Part shown: positions 8,575 to 16,470 of the stretch, one piece after another | How the letters are laid out: each line of letters begins with the position of its first letter | How positions within the stretch are numbered: the first letter of the stretch is position 1 | DNA from: JBBQKP01 sp038326995 | GTDB taxonomy: Bacteria > Planctomycetota > Phycisphaerae > Tepidisphaerales > Tepidisphaeraceae | Assembly (NCBI GenBank): GCA_038326995.1 | Contig: JBBQKP010000013.1 | Span: forward strand, 1 to 29,747 | Direction of reading: 5' to 3' | DNA length: 29,747 bases | Program-made: the position numbers and the translations under genes | The notes under the pieces: generated by a model | Database searches by the model: none | Seen by the model: the letters and a program-made list of their open reading frames with translations, nothing else | What the model was told of the DNA's origin: nothing

Positions 8575-8670
8575 ATCAGGGAGAAGTTGAGAGAGGGGAA
8601 TGGAAAATAGAGAGCAGGCTGAGGGGATTTAAGTCAAGAAAATTATAGCAGCTGTTTTACTTCAGCTGAT

Positions 8671-9051
8671 TTACTTCTTGGCCACGGCGCGCTTGGCACC
8701 GTACTTGGACCGGCTTTGCTTACGTCCGTCGACGCCCAGGGTATCGAGTGAACCGCGGACGATGTGATATCGCACGCCCGGCAAATCGCGGACACGACCG
8801 CCGCGAACCAGGACGATCGAGTGTTCCTGAAGGTTGTGGTCTTCGCCCGGGATGTAGGCGGTGACTTCCTTGCCGTTGGAAAGCCTGACTCGGGCGATCT
8901 TACGAAGCGCAGAGTTGGGCTTCTTGGGCGTCATGGTCTTGACCTGAATGCAAACGCCGCGCTTCTGCGGGCTGCGTTCGAGATCCTTGACCTTATTGAT
9001 CGCGGCAAGTGATTTGCGGGGATTTTTGACCAGCTGGTTGATCGTTGGCAT
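8671..9051 (-). CDS. rpsL: 30S ribosomal protein S12
   Basis: A 126-aa decoding-centre protein. Signature stretches are MPTINQLVKNPR, TMTPKKPNSALRKIARVRLS, VTAYIPGEDHNLQEHS and GGRVRDLPGVRYHIVRG. The lysines of TPKKPNSA and the R-D-L-P loop, whose substitution gives streptomycin resistance in other bacteria, are wild type; the Asp of RVRDLPG is the residue methylthiolated in many bacteria. The ATG at 9051 is preceded by GGAAGAA, one of the clearer SD sequences in the window. First gene of the rpsL-rpsG pair, divergent from atpG. Confidence 0.98.
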   Translation of the reverse strand: MPTINQLVKNPRKSLAAINKVKDLERSPQKRGVCIQVKTMTPKKPNSALRKIARVRLSNGKEVTAYIPGEDHNLQEHSIVLVRGGRVRDLPGVRYHIVRGSLDTLGVDGRKQSRSKYGAKRAVAKK

Positions 9052-9290
9052 GGATTCTTCCGAAGGAACTTGGAACAGAGGTCTGTTTCACCAGATATTT
9101 AGCCGGGCTTTTTTCCGGGTTGGTTCTGGAGTCGATGCGGAACGTTTACTCAGAACCATCGCTCATCGAGCCATTCCGCTGCCCGGTGAGAGTCGAACGC
9201 TGCGACGCGAACGTGGCAAGATACCAGCACCCGACCCGATCGGCAAGGCTTGGAGACAAAATTGTCACGGTCGGCTTGGACGATTCTTTG

Positions 9291-9318
9291 TTGCCTCTTC
9301 GCAATTACACAATACACT
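9291..9318 (+). promoter_or_regulatory. Candidate sigma70-type promoter of atpG (near leaderless)
   Basis: TTGCCT (9291-9296) and TACACT (9313-9318) are separated by 16 bases. The -10 ends only 9 bases before the atpG ATG at 9328, so a start site 6-7 bases downstream would leave a leader of just a few bases. No SD is present. Read by eye only. Confidence 0.4.
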
Positions 9319-9327
9319 TGCGGACCC

Positions 9328-10308
9328 ATGGCAAAAGCACGCGCGATTCTCAAACGGCGTAAGGCCGTTCGTAACATCAAGAAAATCACCAAGACGATGC
9401 AGATGATCGCGACGGCGAAGTTTCAAAAATCGTTGAAGCGCGTGCTTTCCACCAAGCCTTACACGCTGAAAATTGGCGAACTTGTCAACGAAATCGCCTC
9501 CAGCGTCGATTCCTCGCAGATTACGCACCCCTTGCTTCGCGACATCAGCCAGGTGAATCCGGGCAAAGAAGCGATCGTGGTCATCACCTCCAACCGCGGC
9601 CTGTGCGGCGCGTACAACGGCCACGTCATCCGCAAGGCCATGGAATATATCCGCACGCTGGACGCCCGGCCGATCGAACTTCATTGTGCCGGCAAAAAGG
9701 GCGCGGGGGTGTTCAAATTCGCGGGCAGAAAAATTGAAAGCATGATCAACGTCAGCGACGTGCCCCAATACGCCGAGGTCGAGCCGCACGCGCAATCGCT
9801 CATGAGTCGCTTCATCAAGGGCGAAATCGACGGCGTGACATTGGTGTACATGAACTTCATTTCAACAGGCGTGCAAAAGGCCTCGGTCGTGCCGCTTCTT
9901 CCATTGTCGAATCTTCGTCAATCGATCGATCAGGTCGCACAGGACATGGCAGAGAAGGAAGCACAGATCAAGGCGGGTACGATGGATTCCAAGCGCAGGG
10001 GTGATGACGTCGTCAGGCCCGTGGCGAGTCAAGCACTGGTGTCGTCGAAGTCGGATTATGAATTTTCACCCAGCGCGGCCGACCTGCTGAACGAATTGCT
10101 CCCACTGACCGTCAAGACGGCGTTCTTCCAGGCGTTCCTCGACGCCAGCACGAGCGAACACGTCGCACGAATGATCGCGATGAAGAGCGCGAGCGACAAC
10201 GCCGACAAGATGGCGAAGTCGCTTTCGCTTCAATACAACCGCGCTCGTCAGGGACAGATCACGACCGAGCTGTCAGAAATCATGGGCGGCGTGGAAGCGA
10301 TGAAGTAA
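9328..10308 (+). CDS. atpG: F-type ATP synthase gamma subunit
   Basis: Central rotor shaft of F1, coupling c-ring rotation to catalysis in the beta subunits. The 326-aa product has the two terminal helices that form the coiled coil: N-terminal RRKAVRNIKKITKTMQMIATAK (about 11-32, read in two parts) and C-terminal EHVARMIAMKSASDNADKM followed by LSLQYNRARQGQITTELSEI. The middle Rossmann-like part contains VVITSNRGLCGAYNG. It is longer than the usual ~290 aa because of a polar insert (about residues 235-265) between the central domain and C-terminal helix. The ATG at 9328 starts exactly at the conserved N-terminus. Neither atpA nor atpD adjoins it, which is unusual because gamma normally lies between them. 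Confidence 0.93.
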   Translation: MAKARAILKRRKAVRNIKKITKTMQMIATAKFQKSLKRVLSTKPYTLKIGELVNEIASSVDSSQITHPLLRDISQVNPGKEAIVVITSNRGLCGAYNGHVIRKAMEYIRTLDARPIELHCAGKKGAGVFKFAGRKIESMINVSDVPQYAEVEPHAQSLMSRFIKGEIDGVTLVYMNFISTGVQKASVVPLLPLSNLRQSIDQVAQDMAEKEAQIKAGTMDSKRRGDDVVRPVASQALVSSKSDYEFSPSAADLLNELLPLTVKTAFFQAFLDASTSEHVARMIAMKSASDNADKMAKSLSLQYNRARQGQITTELSEIMGGVEAMK

Positions 10309-10393
10309 TTTGCAGTGCGATCGCCTCTAGAACTAGTGCTCTGTGACAACACAATTCTGCGAATCGCTATACCATCTGATCATAGAAATGGAA

Positions 10394-10488
10394 CACCGGT
10401 CAGGGACCGGTGCCACCGGGAATTGTCCTAGATGTCTGCGACCGGTGCCACCGGGATTCTAATGGTGGCACAGGACTCCGACCTGTGC
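10394..10488. repeat. Cluster of GC-rich hairpin repeats downstream of atpG
   Basis: Two perfect hairpins occur: caccggtc / gaccggtg (10394-10412, 3-base loop) and gcacagg / cctgtgc (10468-10488, 7-base loop). A 17-bp direct repeat, gaccggtgccaccggga, is found at 10405-10421 and 10440-10456. The hairpins could end the atpG transcript, but no T-tract follows. They look like members of dispersed repeat families rather than dedicated terminators. Confidence 0.75.
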
Positions 10489-10551
10489 GTTATTGATTCC
10501 AGAATTATTCAACATTTTCAGATATGACAAAGTACATGTCTCACCATCACC

Positions 10552-11343
10552 ATGTTTGACGAACCCCAGGAGCGAAGAGACGACGCCACTCCGGATGCGA
10601 CCGAGCGACTTCGAGAGAAGGTGGGTTCGCTCCGGATGCACGCGGAGCTCGCGGCCATTTTTGAAGGACCCCGCAAGTTCGATGCCGAGCTCGTTCCCGG
10701 GCTCGATGCTGGCTTTGCCAGAGACCTTCAGCAGACGTTCGGCAAGCTGGCGAAAAATTTGAACCCCACGTACCCGGTTCTTGAAGGCGAAGAGAAGGAA
10801 CAGGCCGAGTCGATTTTTGCACGCATCGAAGCCGCCGAGCTCGCGCAGAATGACTATCACATTCACCGCCGTCCGGGCGAGGTGGTTCTGTTTCGATGGC
10901 TCACGGGCGAGGGTGTGGATTCGTTTTACGAGAGATTTCAGGCACATTTCCAGGCCGGTCTGGAGCAGGCACGCGAGGACGACCGTCAGGCGCTTGCCTG
11001 GAAGGACGATCCATCGACGAATAAGTATTTGGAAGCGCTGGACGATCTCGAGTTGCGAATGGCCGACCGGTATTTTCGCGATGCACTGAAAAAGCACATT
11101 GAGTTCTTCGCCCTGACGACGCTGGTCGCGGACGAAATGAACATCGTGTATCTGACGGAATATCTGATGGACGTGACGCCGGCCGATTTGGTGGGCAGGG
11201 CGTCGGCACCGAATGACCCGACCGACGAATCGCAACTCGGCTGGTTTTTCAGGATGTTTTCGCTCAGGGGCACGTGTAATGACAAGGAGCACATGTGCTT
11301 TTTTGTTTACATGCAGAAGTCGGATGAGAGTTTTGACGACTGA
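10552..11343 (+). CDS. Acidic protein of unknown function
   Basis: I do not recognise this 263-aa family. It has no signal peptide or membrane segment. The sequence is rich in Glu/Asp and mostly helical-looking: RLREKVGSLRMHAELAAIF, FGKLAKNL, EKEQAESIFARIEAAELA, then YHIHRRPGEVVLFRWLTGEG, a possible strand-turn-helix. Near the C-terminus two cysteines occur in RGTCNDKEHMCFFVY. Its strong, consistent codon bias and the absence of a competing frame support it as real. The ATG at 10552 follows a region with no SD. It is convergent with the CxxCH protein gene (31 bases between) and separated from atpG by repeats, so it is probably expressed independently. Confidence 0.7.
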   Translation: MFDEPQERRDDATPDATERLREKVGSLRMHAELAAIFEGPRKFDAELVPGLDAGFARDLQQTFGKLAKNLNPTYPVLEGEEKEQAESIFARIEAAELAQNDYHIHRRPGEVVLFRWLTGEGVDSFYERFQAHFQAGLEQAREDDRQALAWKDDPSTNKYLEALDDLELRMADRYFRDALKKHIEFFALTTLVADEMNIVYLTEYLMDVTPADLVGRASAPNDPTDESQLGWFFRMFSLRGTCNDKEHMCFFVYMQKSDESFDD

Positions 11344-11374
11344 CGAAAACGGATTGTTTTTGCGCTCGCCGTCT

Positions 11375-11953
11375 TCAAGGGCGTTTGAAAATTATGGTCG
11401 TTCCCTGACGCGAGCTTGCGACAAACCTCACCGCATCGGGCGAGGTGGATGACCACTGATTTCCCGTCACGACGGCGGCCGACTCCTGGCCGAGGGCGTT
11501 GATGAGCGTGAGCGAAAAGCCCGGCGTGATTTCGCCGTTCAATCCGTTTGTCGCGCTGCTGATCGTGAGAAACGGCCTGTCATTTTGAACGCTGCGGTGA
11601 AACGCAACCAGTGCACCAAGCTCCGCCGCATCTGAAAGCGGTGCCTGACCCTGCCCTTCGGTCATCTCGCGAACGACGCGCAAGAGCGTGATATCGTTCA
11701 TCGCGGCAAGTTGCGATTTGATGTGTTGCTCGCCGAAATTTCCGTGGCACGAGCCGCAATTCGTGATGTGATAACTCAGGACCGTAAAATCTGTTTCAAT
11801 GAGTTCGTCATTGGCCTCGGGCAGAGCGGAGATTGTTCTCGCAGATTCGACCGGAGTGCTCTCGCTATTTGGCCTTGCCAACATTACAACGAACCCGCCT
11901 ACCAGAAGCGTCGCGAGCAAAACGCCGAGCACGGCCAGGATCGCCGTCCTCAC
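11375..11953 (-). CDS. Small membrane-anchored c-type cytochrome-like protein
   Basis: A 192-aa protein starting at GTG 11953. One N-terminal membrane segment (about residues 4-26: ILAVLGVLLATLLVGGFVV) should anchor it with the rest outside the cytoplasm. One CxxCH haem-attachment motif is present (C66-G-S-C-H70, in YHITNCGSCHGNFG). An axial Met candidate lies in the following helical part (LAAMND or VREMTEG). The C-terminal ~90 residues look beta-rich with no known domain. The start codon overlaps the mfd stop as GTGA (11950-11953), which implies translational coupling. The longer open frame running upstream into mfd is a shadow. A role in electron transfer or redox sensing is possible but not shown. 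Confidence 0.8.
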   Translation of the reverse strand: MRTAILAVLGVLLATLLVGGFVVMLARPNSESTPVESARTISALPEANDELIETDFTVLSYHITNCGSCHGNFGEQHIKSQLAAMNDITLLRVVREMTEGQGQAPLSDAAELGALVAFHRSVQNDRPFLTISSATNGLNGEITPGFSLTLINALGQESAAVVTGNQWSSTSPDAVRFVASSRQGTTIIFKRP

Positions 11954-14900
11954 TTCGCACCCCGCCCCGGAGCTTGTCTCAGTGGTTGCCCAAGTGTTGA
12001 ACCTAATGCACGTCCTTGAGCCTGCGCCAGCTTGTTGTCGGGCTTCTGCTCCTGAATTTTCGGCAGGTCTGTCGCGGCCGGTTGAGCCTGCTTTTGCCAC
12101 GCCTTTTTCAATAGATTTCGAAGCGTGAGTAAAGCCGCCTCGGGTTCGAGAAATGTCGGGGGCATGCGGAGATACACCGTGCTCGCATCGACCACCGTCA
12201 GCCTGCCCGGTGCGCCCGTCAGTGCCACCTGGGCCTTGGCGGCGTCGGAGACTTTCATCACGATGTCCGGGTCTTTTTTGATCACGCTGTCGATTCCGAA
12301 CAGCGTCCCGAGCAATCGCAGTTCGGTGATGGCGATCAGCACCATGACCTGTCGCGGCGGCTCGCCGAAGGCGTCGCGCATGTGCTGTTCGAGCTCGGCA
12401 ACCTGCTCCAACGCGCCGCACCTTGTGAGCCTGCGATAGATGTCCATGCGCTGTCTGTCGGCGGCGATGTACTGGCTCGGAATGAACGCCGAAACACCCA
12501 GTTCGATGTGCGCCTCGGGCCTTGAGTCTTTCTTGCCGTTCTTGAGTTGTTGCGTGGCCTCTTCGAGCAACTGGCAATACAGCTCGTACCCGACGGCCGC
12601 GATGTGGCCCGACTGTTCGGGGCCCAAAATATTTCCCGCGCCGCGAATCTCAAGGTCGCGCATCGCGATTTTGAACCCCGCACCCAGATGGCTGTATTCC
12701 TCGATCGCCTTGAGTCGCTTTGCCGCGACGGGCGTGATCGGGCGATCGCTGGGAAGCAGCATGTAGCAATAGGCGCGGTGCTTATATCTTCCGACGCGGC
12801 CGCGCAACTGGTGGAGCTGTGACAGACCGTATTGATCCGCGCCGTCGATCAACATCGTGTTGGCGTTTGGAATATCCAGGCCGCTCTCGATGATCGTTGT
12901 GGAGACGAGAATGTCCGCGTCGTGGCGAATGAATCTCAACATCACGTCTTCGAGCTGGTGCTCGTCCATCTGTCCGTGGCCGATGACGATGCGTGCGTCT
13001 GGGACGAGCGCGTGAATTCGTGCGGCGAATTCCTCGATGTCGCCGATGCGATTGTGCACGATATACACCTGCCCCTCGCGCGCCAGTTCACGCTGAATCG
13101 CCATCTTCACGCGTTCAGGATCGAACGCGACGACTTCGGTCACAATGCTGCGGCGGTCCTGCGGCGCGGTCGTGAGTGAGCTGATGTCGCGAAGCCCGAC
13201 CATGCTCATGTGCAGAGTGCGCGGGATCGGCGTCGCACTCATGGTCAGCACATCGACGAGCGCGCGAATTTTTTTCAGTCGCTCTTTGTGCGTCACGCCG
13301 AAGCGCTGCTCTTCATCGACAACAACTAAACCCAGGTCGGCGAATTTTACGTCCTGAGAGAGCAGACGATGCGTGCCGATGATGATGTCGAGTTCGCCGC
13401 GTTCCAGGCGCCCGAGAATCGCCTTGAGTTCTTTGCCGGTCTTGAATCGGGAGACGCTTTCGATCGTCAATGGATAATCGGCAAAGCGTTCGCGAAAGCT
13501 GCGTTCGTGCTGCTCGGCGAGAATGGTCGTGGGCACAAGGACGGCCACCTGCTTGCCGAACTCCGCGACCTTGAACGCCGCCCGCATGGCCATTTCCGTC
13601 TTGCCATATCCGACGTCGCCGCACAGCAGTCGGTCCATCGGCCGGGGCCGCTGAAGGTCGCTTTTGATCTCGATGTTACTGGTGACCTGATCGGCCGTGG
13701 GTGTGTATCTGAACTCCGCCTCGAACTCGGTTTGCCACGGCGTGTCAGACGGAAACGCCGTCCCTTGCTCGGCCGCACGAGAGGCCTGCACCTCCAAAAG
13801 CTCCGCCGCCATATCCATGACAGCCTCGCTCACTCGCTCCTTTTGCTTCTCCCAACTTCCACTGCCCAGTCGCGAAAGTTGCGGATGCCCATCGAACCCG
13901 CCGACATATTTCTGCACGAGGTTGATTCGCGAAGCGGGCACATGAAGCGAAGCGCCATCGGCGAATCTCAGGGTGAGATATTCTTCGCTCTTGCCGTCTT
14001 TGGTCACCGTGTGCATGCCCGTAAACTTTGCGATTCCGTGTGCGATGTGCACGACATAATCGCCCGACTGCAGGTCGAGGAAGGAGTCAATCGTCTTGCT
14101 TGCGACACTCGTTTTCTTGCCCACGCGACGCCGCACTTCGTAGCGGTGGAAAAGCTCGTGGTGTGGCAGAAACAGGTGGGGCAAAGAGAGATCCAAATGA
14201 TCGGACGAGCCTTCGATTCCCCACACGAACCCGCGATGAAGATAGCCGCGCTCGATGATGACTTTCCCGACGGCCTGCGGTGCATGAGTCTGCATCAGCT
14301 CACCGAACCGCTGCGCCTCCGCGGCGTTTTCGCAGAAGAGACTGACGCGGTGATTTTCTGTGACCTCGGCGAGCTCGACCATCGACTTCTTCACATCGGT
14401 CTCGAATCGCTGGACCGAGCGAACGGGAAGCGTGAACTTTTTCGCCTCGCCGTTGGAAGCGGGAATCAGCACCGCGCCGCTGCCGGCACTTTGCTCGAAC
14501 TGGCTCAGCTCAAGGATGCTGAAAGGTGCGGCCGCGCGCAAAATGGCTCCGAGCGGGTACATGCCGCGCTGCTCGGCGACGCGATCGAGAAAGCTCTTGG
14601 CCTGCTCCGCGATTTCCAGCGGCGAGTTGAAGACGACGATCGTATCGGGTTTCAAAAGTCCAAAGAGCGACGTGGTGCTGCTCGTGGGTTTGCCGCTGAT
14701 GTCAGGAATCGCGACGGTCAGCAACACGTCGGCCGAGCCCAGGGTCTGCGTGTCGAAAATCTTGATCGACTCGATCTGGTCGCCGAAAAAATCCACGCGA
14801 ACGGGCAGGCCCAACTGCTCACGACCGGCGATCTGCCCCGGCAGGTAGATGTCGATGATGCCGCCTCGCACGGCGAAATCGCCGGGAACTTCGACTTGAT

Positions 14901-15402
14901 CAAGGCGGTTGTAGCCGTGGCTCGAAAGCCAGACGATCAGCTTCTCGGGCTCTAACATTTCCCCGGCAGTAATCTCACGCAACAGAAACTTCAGCTCGTC
15001 CTTCGTCGGAACCGCCTGCATCAATGCCTGAATCGATACGACCACGTCGGGCTGATCTTTCGACGTCGCGAGCAACGCGATCGCACGCAATCGGTCGGCA
15101 ACCTGCTCCTCACTCGCCCGGCCCAGCGCGCTGCCCGTTTCGACCGCGCCCAGAACCATCGGCCTGGTTCCGCCGAAAAGGTTCATGTCGTCTGCGAAGT
15201 CGTCGGTCTCATCGAGGTGGCCGCACACGACAACGACCGGCCGATTGAGCTGATTGCGAATCGCGCTCACGACCGCCGCGGTGGATGAGCCCCAAAGCCC
15301 GGTTGCAGTAACGGCGCGACGCTCCGCCACCGCCAGCGAAAGCTGGCGCAGCTCGGACGACTGCAAAAGTCGTACTACCGACGCGGCAAGACCAAATGAC
15401 AT
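11950..15402 (-). CDS. mfd: Transcription-repair coupling factor
   Basis: A 1150-aa ATP-dependent DNA translocase that removes RNA polymerase stalled at lesions and recruits UvrA. Order: UvrB-like N-terminal domains (residues 1-300, with FAVRGGIIDIYLPG at 177-190), linker, CarD-like RNA-polymerase-interacting domain (about 445-505; GDYVVHIAHGIAKFTGM), helicase motifs including Walker A GDVGYGKTE (596-604), VPTTILAEQHERSF, DEEQ (697-700), SATPIPRTLHMS, STTIIESGLDIP and HQLRGRVGR, then the C-terminal UvrA-interaction region. The ATG at 15402 is one codon inside a TTG start. The N-terminal UvrB-like region is somewhat short, and a Gln/Ala-rich tail ends the protein. It is followed by the CxxCH protein through a 4-base overlap. 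Confidence 0.97.
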   Translation of the reverse strand: MSFGLAASVVRLLQSSELRQLSLAVAERRAVTATGLWGSSTAAVVSAIRNQLNRPVVVVCGHLDETDDFADDMNLFGGTRPMVLGAVETGSALGRASEEQVADRLRAIALLATSKDQPDVVVSIQALMQAVPTKDELKFLLREITAGEMLEPEKLIVWLSSHGYNRLDQVEVPGDFAVRGGIIDIYLPGQIAGREQLGLPVRVDFFGDQIESIKIFDTQTLGSADVLLTVAIPDISGKPTSSTTSLFGLLKPDTIVVFNSPLEIAEQAKSFLDRVAEQRGMYPLGAILRAAAPFSILELSQFEQSAGSGAVLIPASNGEAKKFTLPVRSVQRFETDVKKSMVELAEVTENHRVSLFCENAAEAQRFGELMQTHAPQAVGKVIIERGYLHRGFVWGIEGSSDHLDLSLPHLFLPHHELFHRYEVRRRVGKKTSVASKTIDSFLDLQSGDYVVHIAHGIAKFTGMHTVTKDGKSEEYLTLRFADGASLHVPASRINLVQKYVGGFDGHPQLSRLGSGSWEKQKERVSEAVMDMAAELLEVQASRAAEQGTAFPSDTPWQTEFEAEFRYTPTADQVTSNIEIKSDLQRPRPMDRLLCGDVGYGKTEMAMRAAFKVAEFGKQVAVLVPTTILAEQHERSFRERFADYPLTIESVSRFKTGKELKAILGRLERGELDIIIGTHRLLSQDVKFADLGLVVVDEEQRFGVTHKERLKKIRALVDVLTMSATPIPRTLHMSMVGLRDISSLTTAPQDRRSIVTEVVAFDPERVKMAIQRELAREGQVYIVHNRIGDIEEFAARIHALVPDARIVIGHGQMDEHQLEDVMLRFIRHDADILVSTTIIESGLDIPNANTMLIDGADQYGLSQLHQLRGRVGRYKHRAYCYMLLPSDRPITPVAAKRLKAIEEYSHLGAGFKIAMRDLEIRGAGNILGPEQSGHIAAVGYELYCQLLEEATQQLKNGKKDSRPEAHIELGVSAFIPSQYIAADRQRMDIYRRLTRCGALEQVAELEQHMRDAFGEPPRQVMVLIAITELRLLGTLFGIDSVIKKDPDIVMKVSDAAKAQVALTGAPGRLTVVDASTVYLRMPPTFLEPEAALLTLRNLLKKAWQKQAQPAATDLPKIQEQKPDNKLAQAQGRALGSTLGQPLRQAPGRGAK

Positions 15403-15511
15403 CAAGGAAATGGTAGGGCACGCGCGGGCGATGGTCGAGTCGGGAAATTCATGCGGCGCTTGTGCGAACTTCTACAAACCAGCAATCGAGAAAGCATCGC
15501 GTTCCCACGTT

Positions 15512-15579
15512 TAGCCGCCAGCTTGCTGGCGCTTTGATAAACTCGACCTGCACAAAAAGCACCAGCAAGCTGGCGGCTA
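15512..15579. repeat. Long inverted repeat upstream of mfd (REP-like, possible terminator)
   Basis: Perfect 18-bp arms, tagccgccagcttgctgg at 15512-15529 and its complement at 15562-15579, extend with one mismatch to about 24 bp. Each arm also contains its own short palindrome, ccagc..gctgg. It lies between the ABC permease stop and the mfd start on the same strand, so it may stop read-through into mfd. The form matches REP-like dispersed repeats. Confidence 0.8.
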
Positions 15580-15611
15580 CACGGGATTGCGCGTATGTCG
15601 ACACTTCAACC

Positions 15612-15657
15612 GTCTAAGCAAACAGTTGTCTAAGCAAACAGTTGTCTAAGCAAACAG
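15612..15657. repeat. 16-bp tandem repeat spanning the permease stop codon
   Basis: Two perfect copies of gtctaagcaaacagtt and a third lacking its last two bases (15644-15657). The copy at 15644-15657 contains the end of the permease gene: its last codons LFA and TAG stop. The others are duplications of that tail just downstream of the stop. Confidence 0.9.
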
Positions 15658-16461
15658 GGGCTCATTCCCCTGACTGAGCCTGACGACAAGCGACGCGGCC
15701 GCGAATGTGATGATCGCAAACAGCACGGACATGCCGATCGAAACCGCGAGTCCCGTCGGTAAATTCGCCCGAAGCGGAAGATCGCCCAAATTCATCGCGT
15801 GTCGCAGGCCGCTCTGGACGTAGGTCAGCGGATTGATGTCCATGACAATTCGCAGCGGAAGCGGCATGTCAGGCCGCCGCGGGAACAAAGAGCCGCTGAG
15901 AAACCACATGGGCAAGAGCAGGAGATTCATGACGACGTGAAAGCCCTGCGTGCTAGTGAGTTTCCAGGCGATGCAAAGACCAAGGGCCGTCAGCGCGAAC
16001 GAGCCCAGAACGATGACGACCAGCGACAGCAACACGCCGATTATCGAAAGCGGCACGCCGACGAATGGCGCGATGCACAGAAACAGAATCGCCTGCATGG
16101 TCGCAAGAATTGTCCCGCCCAGCGTTTTGCCGAGCACGATCGACGCTCGGCTTGCGGGCGAGACCAAAACGCCTTGCAGGAACCCTTCGCGGCGATCTTC
16201 GATGACGCTGAACGTCGAAAAGATCGCGGTGAACAGTACCACCATCATGATCGTGCCGGGGAAAAAATACACGGCATATCCGGCGCTCGCACCCGAAGCC
16301 CCGGGCGTCTGGAACGTCGAACCCACGCCCGTGCCGATGAGCAGCCAGAACATGAAAGGCGTCACGACTGCACCGATTACGCGGCTGCGCTGTCTGAAAA
16401 ATCGAACCACTTCGCGGCGGGCAAGCGACAGGGCGGGACTAAGGACTGAGGTGTTTGTCAT
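15646..16461 (-). CDS. ABC-2 type transporter permease
   Basis: A 271-aa inner-membrane protein with about six hydrophobic segments: VIGAVVTPFMFWLLIGTGVG, YFFPGTIMMVVLFTAIFSTF, a paired IVLGKTLGGTILATMQAILF / VPLSIIGVLLSLVVIVLGSF region, VVMNLLLLPMWFLSGSLF and a C-terminal segment near SIGMSVLFAIITFAAASLVV. The EDRREGFLQGVLVSPASR coupling-helix region and the LSGSLFPR..P..PLR motif are typical of DrrB/NodJ-like ABC-2 permeases. The substrate cannot be told from sequence. No ATPase gene is found nearby; only 9 bases separate it from the upstream EEP gene, so the two are probably co-transcribed. Its 3' end lies in a tandem repeat. Confidence 0.9.
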   Translation of the reverse strand: MTNTSVLSPALSLARREVVRFFRQRSRVIGAVVTPFMFWLLIGTGVGSTFQTPGASGASAGYAVYFFPGTIMMVVLFTAIFSTFSVIEDRREGFLQGVLVSPASRASIVLGKTLGGTILATMQAILFLCIAPFVGVPLSIIGVLLSLVVIVLGSFALTALGLCIAWKLTSTQGFHVVMNLLLLPMWFLSGSLFPRRPDMPLPLRIVMDINPLTYVQSGLRHAMNLGDLPLRANLPTGLAVSIGMSVLFAIITFAAASLVVRLSQGNEPLFA

Positions 16462-16470
16462 GAAAAAGCT

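Noticed and set aside
10325..10338. 14-base match to a common cloning-vector polylinker (XbaI-SpeI sites)
   Set aside because: Too short, and flanked by sequence unlike a vector; the surrounding bases look like ordinary intergenic DNA. Chance resemblance.
11954..12577. N-terminal extension of the CxxCH protein into mfd
   Set aside because: Lies wholly within mfd in another frame; the membrane segment and GTGA overlap fix the start at 11953.
13369..14955. 528-aa open frame antisense to mfd
   Set aside because: Shadow frame caused by GC-rich codon bias; mfd motifs are unambiguous on the other strand.
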